Positions 7,836-16,192 of a DNA stretch of 64,000 nt are shown in pieces; position 1 is the stretch's first letter; each line of letters opens with the position of its first letter. The stretch spans positions 682,001 to 746,000 of the forward strand of contig JBLWXV010000001.1 of NCBI GenBank assembly GCA_048267245.1. Reading direction: 5' to 3'. The translations under genes and the position numbers were made by a program. Source of the DNA: JBLWXV01 sp048267245. Lineage in GTDB: Bacteria; Bdellovibrionota; Bacteriovoracia; Bacteriovoracales; Bacteriovoracaceae. Under the pieces are notes generated by a model. That model ran no database searches. It was given only the letters and a program-made list of their open reading frames with translations, and was not told where the DNA came from.

Positions 7836-9582
7836 AGTTGTTGTCTAGGTATGCTTTCAGCAGTTTCGCTCTTGAAGGATGACGCAGCTTTCTGAGCGCC
7901 TTAGCTTCAATCTGACGAATACGCTCACGCGTTACGAAGAAATCCTGACCAACTTCCTCAAGTGTGTGGTCTGATTTTTCACCAATACCAAAGCGCATAC
8001 GTAGGACTTTCTCTTCACGTGGAGTGAGGGTTGAAAGCACTGAGCGAGTTTGCTCTGAAAGGGTGACTGACATCACAGCATCTTGGGGAGAGATGATCTT
8101 CTTATCTTCAATGAAGTCGCCAAGAGATGAATCCTCTTCTTCACCAATTGGTGTTTCAAGAGAGATTGGCTCCTTAGAGATCTTCTGAACTTTTTTGACC
8201 TTATCAACTGGAAGTTCCATGCGCTCAGCAATTTCTTCTGGAGTTGGCTCGCGGCCGAGTTCCTGAATGAGCTGGCGGCTAGTTCTCACCATCTTGTTGA
8301 TAGTTTCAATCATGTGAACTGGAATACGAATGGTTCTTGCTTGGTCGGCAATAGCACGCGTAATCGCCTGGCGAATCCACCAAGTGGCGTAAGTAGAGAA
8401 CTTATAACCACGACGATACTCGAATTTATCAACCGCTTTCATAAGACCGATATTTCCTTCCTGGATGAGATCTAGGAATTGGAGACCACGGTTTGTGTAT
8501 TTCTTAGCAATTGAAACAACGAGACGAAGGTTGGCTTCAACAAGTTGCGCCTTCGCGCGGTCGGCCTTCTCTTCACCTTTAAGGATAATCTTGTAGACGT
8601 TTTCGATGTCTTCAAATTCCATTCCGGCGTCGAGTGAGAGGCGACGAAGCTTGCGAAGGATATCTTCTTGGTTGCGAACAAGTTGTTCGATCTTCGCGTC
8701 AGTTGTGAAGAGATCCTTGGCAAGCTTGCGCTTGAAGGCATCGTCTTCCATGATTTTGTCGTAAACAACTTTGTAATCTTCAATGTCGGCAACTTCAAGG
8801 AACTTGAAGATGCGATCTTGTTGATCGTAGAGCTCTCTAAACTGAAGATAGTATCTCTTCACTGGCTCAACGAAGCTGTTGATAATTTTGCGGTTAAACG
8901 TAAGGTCAGCAAGCTCAACACCGAGGCCGTCGATATCTTTCTTTTCCTCTTTGGTGAGCTTTTTGATGGTTCCGTCTTCTTTTTCAATATCACCAAGGAT
9001 GCTGTCGATGCGATTACAAATAGCGTAGATATTATCTCTCATAGCGAGAATATCTTTAACGCTCGATTCATCATCGAGACCGCGAACGAGTTCTTTAACG
9101 AATTCGTTTTGGTTTTCTTGAGTCTCAATGCGCTCTTTGAGTTTTACGATCTCTTTGAGGGCGTGAGTTGAAGCCAAACATGAAAGAACGATCTCGCGTT
9201 CACCTTCTTCAATTTCTTTGGCGATGACAACTTCACCTTCGCGAGTGAGTAGGGCAACTGAGCCCATGCGCTTGAGGTAGAGTTTTACTGGATCAGTTGA
9301 AGCTGAACGAAGTTCGGCTTTCTCTTCGCGAGAAAGAGTCTCTTCAATGATCTCAGTTCCGTCGAGGCGAATACCCTCTTCGTCTTCTTCGAGCTCAGAG
9401 TAAGAGACGTCAATTTTCATCTCTTCAATCTTGAGCATAATCTCATCGAGATCCGCTGGATCAACAATTGATGCTGGTATCGCATCGTTGATCTCATCCG
9501 GAGTCAAAAATGTCTGGTCTTTTCCTTTGATGAGAAGCTTGGAAAATTCCTTAGAATTAATAAAGGCGCCTACTAGTGACAT
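7834..9582 (-). CDS. rpoD: Housekeeping sigma factor sigma-70
   Basis: A 582-residue primary sigma factor. Region 1.2 starts near 97 (DPVKLYLKRMG...LLTREGE). A long non-conserved region follows. Region 2 (about 345-430) contains NLRLVVSIAKKY, LDLIQEGNIGLMKAVDKFEYRRG and FSTYATWWIRQAI, which contacts and melts the -10. Region 4 ends with TLEEVGQDFFVTRERIRQIEAKALRKLRHP, the -35 recognition helix. It overlaps dnaG by one base (TAATG) and follows GGGAGA, so translation is coupled. The segment upstream of region 1.2 is acidic, like region 1.1. It is last in the operon and followed by a strong terminator. Promoters in the window (TTGACA-N17-TATACT for the tRNA) fit its expected specificity. Confidence 0.98.
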   Translation of the reverse strand: MSLVGAFINSKEFSKLLIKGKDQTFLTPDEINDAIPASIVDPADLDEIMLKIEEMKIDVSYSELEEDEEGIRLDGTEIIEETLSREEKAELRSASTDPVKLYLKRMGSVALLTREGEVVIAKEIEEGEREIVLSCLASTHALKEIVKLKERIETQENQNEFVKELVRGLDDESSVKDILAMRDNIYAICNRIDSILGDIEKEDGTIKKLTKEEKKDIDGLGVELADLTFNRKIINSFVEPVKRYYLQFRELYDQQDRIFKFLEVADIEDYKVVYDKIMEDDAFKRKLAKDLFTTDAKIEQLVRNQEDILRKLRRLSLDAGMEFEDIENVYKIILKGEEKADRAKAQLVEANLRLVVSIAKKYTNRGLQFLDLIQEGNIGLMKAVDKFEYRRGYKFSTYATWWIRQAITRAIADQARTIRIPVHMIETINKMVRTSRQLIQELGREPTPEEIAERMELPVDKVKKVQKISKEPISLETPIGEEEDSSLGDFIEDKKIISPQDAVMSVTLSEQTRSVLSTLTPREEKVLRMRFGIGEKSDHTLEEVGQDFFVTRERIRQIEAKALRKLRHPSRAKLLKAYLDNN

Positions 9583-11453
9583 TAGGTCTCCCGAGTATTT
9601 GGTTTAAGCCTTTTGATTTGATCTCGTTTTCTTTGAATCTCGCTTAACCTGGCCATGAGTTGTTGAGATTCTTCTTCTGAATTTACGTTTTTATGTTTTT
9701 CTTTAATTTCTAAAATTTCTTGCTCACACTGTTTTACTTGCAGGCCTTTTTTAAGATCGAAGAGCATGCGCTCAACCATCTTTCTATCAAGCTCGGTCGC
9801 TCTATACTTAAAGAGTCCGGCGATCGCAGCTTCACGAATTTCAAGTGGGAACTCTTCGGTATTCATCACGTCTCTAATGAGCGTTTCGTAACCGCTATCA
9901 CTGATTTCGTAAAACTCGTCTTTTAGCCTGGAAATATAGTTTTTTACCCCATCGTTCTCACAAAAATCAAGGAGTTCGAGCGTTTTATCGTAGGTCAGAA
10001 GCTCAGGATGTTGGACTATTTCTTGCAGAATGAAGCGCTCAATCTTAGTGACCTCCGCCTTGGGAAGCACTACCTTGCGGACAATAGGCGCCTCTTGGGG
10101 CGAGGAGTTTTGCGAAGGCACACTCGGAGAGCGGTAGCTTGGAGTCTTGTCGTTCTTTAAAAATTCCTCATAGGTCTTGTTGATTTGGCCAGAATCAGCA
10201 CCTAATCCCAGTGACTTAGCCAGATTCATGAGCCTCTCTGTCGCCGCTAGACCCATTTTAAGTGGGGCGACCACAGCAAAGCCCTGCTCGAGAATTTCGA
10301 TTTTCCGATCGGTGAGTGAGGGGATTTCGCCTGGAACAAGTTCCTTTAAAAGTAGATCGAGAGTGATCGGGGCTTCATCAATTCTTTTTTGCAGAGCAAG
10401 ACGGCCTTCGTTAGCGAGAAAGTCGTCGGCATCTTTATGGGGCTCAAAACTCACCGTCTTTGTGAGGATGCCTTCGTTTAGAAATTGTTCTTGAATGCGC
10501 TTTTGAGCGATGCGACCGGCTTGATCGTTGTCGAGTCCGAGATAAATATTCTTAGTGACGGTGATTAAGCGCTTAAGCGATTGATCACCTAGAGCGACGC
10601 CTTGAATAGCAATGCTATTTTCAAATCCCTTAGTAAATAAGCTTAACTGATCCATGTTGCCCTCTACGAGGAGCGCTCCGCGCTCTCTCATAGCGTTCTT
10701 TGCAAGATGGAATCCATATAACAGGTTGCTTTTATTAAAGATGAACGACTCGCTAGAATTTAAGTATTTAGGGCCTTTGGAGTCGTCGATGGTCCGTGCG
10801 GTAAAACCAATCACCTGGCCAAATTGATCCCAGATGGGAAAGACGATGCGGTTTCTAAAGGTGTCATATTGATTTCGTTCACCCTGCTTAATGAGTCCAA
10901 TTTCAAGCGCGATTTTAAGGGCGAACGCGCGCTCGCTGGCGTCGCGAATAGAGTCGAGATAGCTAAAGAGCACATTATTGCCCGGAGCAAAGCCAAGCCC
11001 AAAGAGTTCGGCGTGCTCTGAAGAGATGCCGCGCTTTTTGAGAAACTCTTCAAAGGGGGCGCAGTTGGTAGTGGTGGCAATTCTGCGGTAGAGCTGAGTG
11101 GTCTTGGTGAGAAGCTTGCGGGCCATGTCATATTTCGGATCGGCCTTCTTATCTTTCTTTAAATAATCGTCGAAATTCCAACCGAGCTTGCGACAAATAT
11201 CTTCAAGCGCCTCAGGAAAATTCACGTTGAGATAGCGCTGAACAAAGCCGATGGCGTCGCCACCAATATCGTCTACCCAACAGCGCCACATGCCCTTGTC
11301 GTCATTGATCATGAGCGAGGGATCGTTATCATCGTGGAAGGGGCAGCGACAGGCTTTGCCTCGACCCTTTTGAACGACGGGCAAATAAAGACCAATCACC
11401 TGCGAGCAGGGGAGGTCTTTTATTCGTGCTTTAAGATCGTCGTCTATCTTCAT
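9582..11453 (-). CDS. dnaG: DNA primase DnaG with an altered zinc ligand
   Basis: A 623-residue primase that makes RNA primers at the replication fork. The N-terminal CHC2 zinc ribbon reads C37-P-F-H40 ... C58-W-V-D61. The usual fourth ligand, Cys of the CFGCG motif, is Asp here (codon GAC at 11271-11273). The catalytic core and TOPRIM domain (about 250-340) are intact, with LLVEGNMDQLSL and the metal-binding LGLDNDQAGR. A C-terminal helicase-interaction domain follows. The gene starts 8 bases after trmB and is joined to rpoD by TAATG, the classic macromolecular-synthesis pairing. The identity is certain; whether Asp binds zinc is open. Confidence 0.97.
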   Translation of the reverse strand: MKIDDDLKARIKDLPCSQVIGLYLPVVQKGRGKACRCPFHDDNDPSLMINDDKGMWRCWVDDIGGDAIGFVQRYLNVNFPEALEDICRKLGWNFDDYLKKDKKADPKYDMARKLLTKTTQLYRRIATTTNCAPFEEFLKKRGISSEHAELFGLGFAPGNNVLFSYLDSIRDASERAFALKIALEIGLIKQGERNQYDTFRNRIVFPIWDQFGQVIGFTARTIDDSKGPKYLNSSESFIFNKSNLLYGFHLAKNAMRERGALLVEGNMDQLSLFTKGFENSIAIQGVALGDQSLKRLITVTKNIYLGLDNDQAGRIAQKRIQEQFLNEGILTKTVSFEPHKDADDFLANEGRLALQKRIDEAPITLDLLLKELVPGEIPSLTDRKIEILEQGFAVVAPLKMGLAATERLMNLAKSLGLGADSGQINKTYEEFLKNDKTPSYRSPSVPSQNSSPQEAPIVRKVVLPKAEVTKIERFILQEIVQHPELLTYDKTLELLDFCENDGVKNYISRLKDEFYEISDSGYETLIRDVMNTEEFPLEIREAAIAGLFKYRATELDRKMVERMLFDLKKGLQVKQCEQEILEIKEKHKNVNSEEESQQLMARLSEIQRKRDQIKRLKPNTRET

Positions 11454-11461
11454 CTAGTGCT

Positions 11462-12235
11462 TTACTGGCCCTTTTTAGACTCCAGAACAAAGGCCTTAAT
11501 ATTAATGCCCTTCTTCAAGAAAATTTTCTCGAACTTTGTTTGAAAACCGGCGAGGAAATGATCGGGGAACTCTTGATAGAGATCGCGAGTGGCAAGAGTT
11601 TGCGCAAAGAGTTCCTGACAGGTGGGAGCAGCGATAAACTCCTCCATCCAATCGGCGTAGCCCTCATGGTCGGTTTTAATATAGAGCTTACCACCCGGCT
11701 TAAGGATACGATAGGCCGCTCGCAGAAACGGGTTTTGAAAGAGGCGCTTCTTGTGATGACGCGCTTTTGGCCAGGGATCGGGAAAGAAATAAAAAATACT
11801 GTCGACTTCGCCCTCGGCAAAATTAAATTCGATGCGCTCGCCCTTTGCTCTCAAGTAGCGAAAATTCTTAGTGGGGTGGTTTTGTAACTTGGTGGCGAGC
11901 TCAAAAGTACGCTTAAAGCGATAGTCGAGTCCCACAAAGTTAACCTCTGGGAATTTTTCACAATAGGTCATCATAAAGTGACCATAGCCACTTCCAATCT
12001 CTATCTGAAGAGGTGCGTCGCGATTAAAGACCTCTTGGTTCCACTTTCCAGGGAGCGTTTCACCTTCATGATCGCGCAAGACGAACTCTGAGAACTCCTC
12101 GAGCTTCTCGTGGTAGGGATTGCGGTGGGTGTACTGGAAATCATTTGTGTAGGATCTCTCGGCCCTTTCGTTGTGAGCAAGCTCTCTGGCCTTCTCGCGG
12201 TCAGCTAAGGTCCTGATTTTAGAATCGGCAGTCAT
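11462..12235 (-). CDS. trmB: tRNA (guanine-N7)-methyltransferase TrmB
   Basis: A SAM-dependent methyltransferase that modifies G46 of tRNA. It shows the SAM motif QIEIGSGYGHFMM, FVGLDYRFKR, and the family signature FPDPWPKARHHKKRLFQNPFL, followed by GGKLYIKTDHEGYADWM. The ATG at 12235 gives 257 residues with an AGGA about 11 bases upstream. A TTG at 12286 would add 17 residues with no binding site and is disfavoured. The N-terminal extension of about 70 residues is longer than in E. coli TrmB. It is first in an apparent trmB-dnaG-rpoD operon with an 8-base gap to dnaG. Confidence 0.95.
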   Translation of the reverse strand: MTADSKIRTLADREKARELAHNERAERSYTNDFQYTHRNPYHEKLEEFSEFVLRDHEGETLPGKWNQEVFNRDAPLQIEIGSGYGHFMMTYCEKFPEVNFVGLDYRFKRTFELATKLQNHPTKNFRYLRAKGERIEFNFAEGEVDSIFYFFPDPWPKARHHKKRLFQNPFLRAAYRILKPGGKLYIKTDHEGYADWMEEFIAAPTCQELFAQTLATRDLYQEFPDHFLAGFQTKFEKIFLKKGINIKAFVLESKKGQ

Positions 12236-12394
12236 TTTAGAAATATTCCTGAGGTTTTGGGATTTAAAGATTTCAGGGTTTATCAATTTACGCGCGGCTT
12301 GAAAAGATGACAGGGTTTATTGCGAGGCGTTGCGAAATGGGTTAGAAACCGCCAAGAAAATTTATTACCTCCGCTAACCACAGGAGCTCCCCCC

Positions 12395-13174
12395 ATGAAC
12401 AAGCTCATCCTTGGAGCTATTTGCGCTCTTTCTCTCTCTCAAGCGGCATATGCCGTGAACGCCTCAATGTCGAAGGCCGAATTTTGTTCGGACCGCAAAG
12501 CGCGAAACTATGCTCGCGAACTTTTGCAAGACAATGAGAATATGCTCGCCTTTACCAATCACGGTGGCCTCATCAATGGCGGCGTCTGCTGGTGGCACTC
12601 TCGCTTTACGAGAAACGCAACTTACCTAGCCATCTATCGCCCCGATCTCCCTCGCCCAAGTGCCGAAGAGGCCAAGCGAATTATTAAAGACATTAGAAAG
12701 GGCAACGACCTAGTAGTCATCCCAGGCTACTCAAGTCTGAGAGAATTTTCTGGCTACGGCGGCTTTGGCAGTCTCATTCAAGACGAGCTTGAGAGATGGC
12801 AAAAGTCTGATGGCTTTATTCGTCAGCAGTGGATTGTGGGACTCGCTGGCTCTTCGAGCACTACAGCTGAGAAGATGAAAGAAATCATGGATGAGCTCTA
12901 CAGCTACGTCGAGGTTCAAGGCAATGTTGCTTATCAAAAGCTTCAGCTTCCGGGCGTCGTGGCCCACGCCTGGCTGGTTGTAGGTGTCGATAAAACTAAT
13001 GACGGATACGATCTCACGGTGGTTGATTCAAATTATAGCAACCCCTATACCGTGAGTTACTACGAGGGAATGACCCATCTCAATTATGCTGGATTTGGAA
13101 GTTTTGTTCCCTATCTAGAGCGCGAGCGCGAGATGAACTCACTTAAGCGAGTGGTCGCTAAGAAATGTAACTAA
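12395..13174 (+). CDS. Exported protein with a cysteine-peptidase-like Cys/His/Asp pattern
   Basis: A protein of 259 residues with signal peptide MNKLILGAICALSLSQAAYA. CAGGAG upstream fixes the ATG at 12395; an in-frame start 75 bases earlier is not used. No family was recognised by name. Three blocks suggest a papain-like fold: C65 in NGGVCWWHSRF, H191 in GVVAHAWLVVGVD and D211 in LTVVDSNYSNP. A Cys-helix start, then His on a strand followed by D-x-N, is the order in many cysteine peptidases. If this is right, the protein is a periplasmic or secreted peptidase or transglutaminase-like enzyme. Its 3' end overlaps the convergent HTTM gene by 36 bases. The gene is certain, the function speculative. 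Confidence 0.75.
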   Translation: MNKLILGAICALSLSQAAYAVNASMSKAEFCSDRKARNYARELLQDNENMLAFTNHGGLINGGVCWWHSRFTRNATYLAIYRPDLPRPSAEEAKRIIKDIRKGNDLVVIPGYSSLREFSGYGGFGSLIQDELERWQKSDGFIRQQWIVGLAGSSSTTAEKMKEIMDELYSYVEVQGNVAYQKLQLPGVVAHAWLVVGVDKTNDGYDLTVVDSNYSNPYTVSYYEGMTHLNYAGFGSFVPYLEREREMNSLKRVVAKKCN

Positions 13175-14458
13175 TTCCTGACAGTGGGCTTCCTCTTGCA
13201 CCGACTCTGGTGTGACGGGAAGCCACTCTTCTTTGCACAGACTAAGTCCTGAAATTTTCTGATCCCTCTTGGCCATATCCCAATAGAGAAGTTCCAGCAC
13301 TTCTTTAGTTCTTTGAGTTTTTTCTAACTTTCTAAAATAAGCATGTACGCGACGGGGAGGAAAGGGAGAGTACTTCTTTTCACTCTTGTGAAAGAACACG
13401 TCCTCAGCGCCGTCAAATTTTAATTTCAACCTATAGCGAGCGAGTCCATTTTTAATATAGGAAGTGTCAGAGTACATAGGAAAGTGACTAATCGGCCACG
13501 CCTCAAATCTGGTGATACTGGCCACGATAAAAGTCAGGGTGATCAAGGTGTAGAGATAGAAACTTCCCATGAGATAGAAGGGCTTGGGATTGGTCTCATT
13601 AAAGATTGGAGCAAACCTCATCACTCTTCTCCAGGGAAACCACAAAAGAACTAACAGCATCGTATAGAGCGGAAAGTGGGCGCCTAAAAGAGAGGTTCCT
13701 AGCTGAAAGGCAATGACCATAACGATGAAGTAGCGTGCGCGCCAAAAAAGCGCCAGGGGGCTTAAGAGTTGAATGATCAACGACAGAAGCGCGGCCCCTT
13801 TGATGAGTTGGCCAAATTGAGAGAGCCAAATAGAGGGAGTGATTCCACTTTGAGCGAGCTTAATGGCCACGTGATCACTCATGAAAAAATCAGTGCCGCT
13901 CATTCTAAGTTTTTGAATCGCTGCAGAGAAGTAGACGAAGATCAAGAGCACTCGAAGAAAGTGAATGGGTATCGAATAGCTTAAGACGGATTGAATTCTA
14001 CGCTCGCCAAAGAGTCGAAAGACTGAAAAGTAATCAGCGCTCGGGGCAATGGCAAGGACGAGAAAAATAAAGGGAAGCAGATTTAAGTTGTGAGCGGTGT
14101 AGCCCAAGTTATAGCTAAAGCCCATGAGGTAGCTGCCAAGAACTAAGCACACGGCCGCGCTCACCCTGGCTCCAAGGCCAAGCATTAGTGTAACTAGAGC
14201 GATCTTAAAAAGAAGTTGAGGATAGCTTCCAATATTAGTTAGCAAAAATTCAGGTAAATATTGATAGAAGCTCGTTGGTATTAAAACTTTAAAGGGGAGA
14301 GTAGAGATCTCTGCGGCATTGCCGCCGACGTCGGTAAGGAGGCAGTAGAGGGGGACGAAGATGCGAAGAACAGCGAGGTAGAGGGCACTGGTTGGTGAGC
14401 CCAGGAAACTTTGAGTAGCCTTGTCAAATAATCGCCCAGATGAATTAAATGGGCCCAT
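13139..14458 (-). CDS. HTTM domain membrane protein (vitamin-K-dependent gamma-carboxylase-like)
   Basis: A 439-residue multi-spanning protein. ALYLAVLRIFVPLYCLLTD near the start, NLLPFIFLVLAIAPSADYFSV, and LRVLLIFVYFSAAIQKLRMSGTDFFMS match the horizontally transferred transmembrane (HTTM) family related to the gamma-glutamyl carboxylase. In bacteria the reaction is mostly unknown. A C-terminal soluble part follows (about 330-439) with no recognised motif. The start is preceded by GAGGA and the start codon itself lies in one of two identical palindromes (see 14449-14479). It lies 31 bases after the DegT aminotransferase stop and may be co-transcribed with it. Confidence 0.8.
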   Translation of the reverse strand: MGPFNSSGRLFDKATQSFLGSPTSALYLAVLRIFVPLYCLLTDVGGNAAEISTLPFKVLIPTSFYQYLPEFLLTNIGSYPQLLFKIALVTLMLGLGARVSAAVCLVLGSYLMGFSYNLGYTAHNLNLLPFIFLVLAIAPSADYFSVFRLFGERRIQSVLSYSIPIHFLRVLLIFVYFSAAIQKLRMSGTDFFMSDHVAIKLAQSGITPSIWLSQFGQLIKGAALLSLIIQLLSPLALFWRARYFIVMVIAFQLGTSLLGAHFPLYTMLLVLLWFPWRRVMRFAPIFNETNPKPFYLMGSFYLYTLITLTFIVASITRFEAWPISHFPMYSDTSYIKNGLARYRLKLKFDGAEDVFFHKSEKKYSPFPPRRVHAYFRKLEKTQRTKEVLELLYWDMAKRDQKISGLSLCKEEWLPVTPESVQEEAHCQELVTFLSDHSLK

Positions 14459-14479
14459 TAAAATTCCTCATGGGCCCAT
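14449..14479. promoter_or_regulatory. Two palindromes ATGGGCCCAT, 21 bp apart, at the HTTM start
   Basis: ATGGGCCCAT occurs at 14449-14458 and again at 14470-14479. Each is its own reverse complement. The centres are 21 bp apart, two helical turns, and the Shine-Dalgarno lies between them. The first copy includes the start codon (codons 1-4). They could bind a dimeric regulator cooperatively, or form an RNA hairpin masking the ribosome site, since the copies can also pair with each other. Confidence 0.45.
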
Positions 14480-14489
14480 CATAACATTA

Positions 14490-15590
14490 CTAGAGTACTT
14501 CTTTGAGAGCAGCGGCAACAGTCTCCACATCGGCCTTTGAAATAAAGGGATGGATTGGAAGACAGAGAACTGTACCAGCGAAGGCGCGGGCATTTTGATC
14601 TTCACCAAGGTGCTTATACTTCTCAAGTGCTGGCTCTTCAGTTTGAGCGCGCTCATAAAATGGCGTGCAACCAATATTCTTACTCTGAAGATGAGCTTGA
14701 AGCTTCGCTCTTTGATCTTTACTGGCCAGACAAATTGGGTAGAGGTGCCATGAGCTCGTTTCGATAAATTTCTTATCAAGTAGTCTCACTGGAAGTCCCT
14801 CTAGCGCTTGGTGATACATCGCCGCGACTTCCTTTCTCTTTTGGTTGTAGCCTTCAATCTTTTCAAGCTTTAGATCAAGGACGGCGGCTTGAAGGTGATC
14901 GCAGCGCGAGTTGCGTCCAAAGATTGGAAGTCCACCGCGGCCGTGGTTTCTAATGTGGCGAATGCGCTCAGCCAGCTTGTCGTCTTGACAGAGGATGGCG
15001 CCGGCGTCGCCGAAGGCCGAGAGATTCTTCGTTGGATAGAAAGAGAAAGTTGTGAGGTTTTTACTTGAACCCACTGGGCCGCACTCGATGAATGTTCCCT
15101 GAGCTTGGGCGGCATCTTCAACTATGGCCACACCGTGCTTGTCACAAATTTTTTCGAGTTCAGCAATAGGGGCCGGCAGGCCATAGATGTGAACTGGCAT
15201 GATCGCTTTGAGCTTGTGCTCGCCAAGAACGCGCTCGAGGCTTTTAGGGCACATGAGGCCGTTTGCAGGATCGATATCAATAAAGATGGGAGTGGCGCCG
15301 CGATTGAGAACAGCTTCACTAGTGGCGTAGAAAGTAATTCCTGGAACGCCAACTTTATCGCCGTGTCCAACATCCAGGGCCTCAAGACTGATTTCGAGAG
15401 CGTCTGTGCCATTGGCCACGAGCAGGGCGTGCTTAGAGCCTTGGAGTTTTCCAAACTTAGTTTCGAAGGATTGATTATATTCACCTTCAACAAAAGCACC
15501 TTGATCTATGATCTTCGAATAGCGCTCTTTGATGGCGGTTTTAAATTCGTCATTGTGAAGTTCAGTGAAATTATAAAAGGGAACTGTCAT
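14490..15590 (-). CDS. DegT/DnrJ/EryC1/StrS family PLP aminotransferase
   Basis: A 366-residue sugar aminotransferase-like enzyme, acting on nucleotide-linked keto-sugars in the cytoplasm. Motifs are ALLVANGTDALEISLEAL, VGVPGITFYATSEAVLNRGATPIFIDID, VEDAAQAQGT and FSFYPTKNLSAFGDAGAI, whose Lys forms the Schiff base with PLP. Then comes RIRHIRNHGRGG. It fits surface polysaccharide synthesis, although no nucleotide-sugar genes are adjacent. AAGGA lies 7 bases upstream of the ATG. The HTTM gene follows closely. Confidence 0.93.
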   Translation of the reverse strand: MTVPFYNFTELHNDEFKTAIKERYSKIIDQGAFVEGEYNQSFETKFGKLQGSKHALLVANGTDALEISLEALDVGHGDKVGVPGITFYATSEAVLNRGATPIFIDIDPANGLMCPKSLERVLGEHKLKAIMPVHIYGLPAPIAELEKICDKHGVAIVEDAAQAQGTFIECGPVGSSKNLTTFSFYPTKNLSAFGDAGAILCQDDKLAERIRHIRNHGRGGLPIFGRNSRCDHLQAAVLDLKLEKIEGYNQKRKEVAAMYHQALEGLPVRLLDKKFIETSSWHLYPICLASKDQRAKLQAHLQSKNIGCTPFYERAQTEEPALEKYKHLGEDQNARAFAGTVLCLPIHPFISKADVETVAAALKEVL

Positions 15591-15662
15591 CAGGAGATCC
15601 TTGTAAGTAGGGTACTCCTTTACACTAGGGCCAGCCTATGTTCTTGGCAAGAGAGACTCGCT

Positions 15663-15857
15663 TCACTTCTTTTGATCAGAAGAATTTTTGTTGACCCATT
15701 CGCTAAGGATTTGGGCGGCTTTTTTTGCAAGCGCCGGGTCTTTGAGATTGCCCTGGAGGGCCTTGATGAGATCTAGGACCTTTTGCTTATCAGCTTCGTC
15801 TACTTTAGGGGCAGACGAAGCTTTATAGAGGTCAGCATATTTTTTTGCAGCAGTCAT
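15663..15857 (-). CDS. Small helical protein of unknown function
   Basis: A protein of 64 residues, charged and predicted helical (KQKVLDLIKALQ, AKKAAQILSEWVNKN). No known family. It begins MTAAKK, like its neighbour's MTARN, and lies 15 bases downstream of it, so the two form a pair. The binding site is weak (GAAAGAAG). Support comes from composition and spacing only. Confidence 0.55.
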   Translation of the reverse strand: MTAAKKYADLYKASSAPKVDEADKQKVLDLIKALQGNLKDPALAKKAAQILSEWVNKNSSDQKK

Positions 15858-15872
15858 AATCTTCTTTCAGTA

Positions 15873-16088
15873 TTAAGCGGCGACTTCTGGGCCTTTCTTT
15901 CTAAACTGGCGCGCAACTTTTTGCATGTGGTTTTCAATCACTTCAAATAATTCCATTTTTGTTTCGCGTGGGTCCATGCCTTCTGGAAGGGCAGAGTAGA
16001 CAAAGTCATCATTGATTTCTGAAAAGACGTACCAAGTGTTACCTAGTTTTTGGAAAAGTACTTCGTGGTCTGTGTTTCTTGCCGTCAT
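15873..16088 (-). CDS. Small conserved-looking protein of unknown function
   Basis: A protein of 71 residues with a strong AGGAGG site five bases before the ATG. It contains LFQKLGNTWYVFSEINDDFVYSALPEGMDPRETKMELFEVIENHMQKV, a compact beta-then-helix pattern, without signal peptide or membrane segment. It is probably cytoplasmic. It is first of the two-gene pair with 15663-15857. No family was recognised. Confidence 0.7.
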   Translation of the reverse strand: MTARNTDHEVLFQKLGNTWYVFSEINDDFVYSALPEGMDPRETKMELFEVIENHMQKVARQFRKKGPEVAA

Positions 16089-16157
16089 GCATCCCTCCTG
16101 GATTTTGTGTGTGTGGCTACCCCTACTTTTCGACCAAAAAAACGGGGCCTTAAATTT

Positions 16158-16188
16158 TTTTTGCCTCTCTTTTTAGAGGCGGCAAAAA
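16158..16188. repeat. Inverted repeat without U-tract
   Basis: TTTTTGCC (16158-16165) can pair with GGCAAAAA (16181-16188), or GCCTCT with AGAGGC inside it. It lies between the barrel-protein operon (stop at 16193, minus strand) and the small-protein pair. No T-run follows on either strand beyond the stem, so it is at best a weak terminator. Confidence 0.5.
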
Positions 16189-16192
16189 GCTC

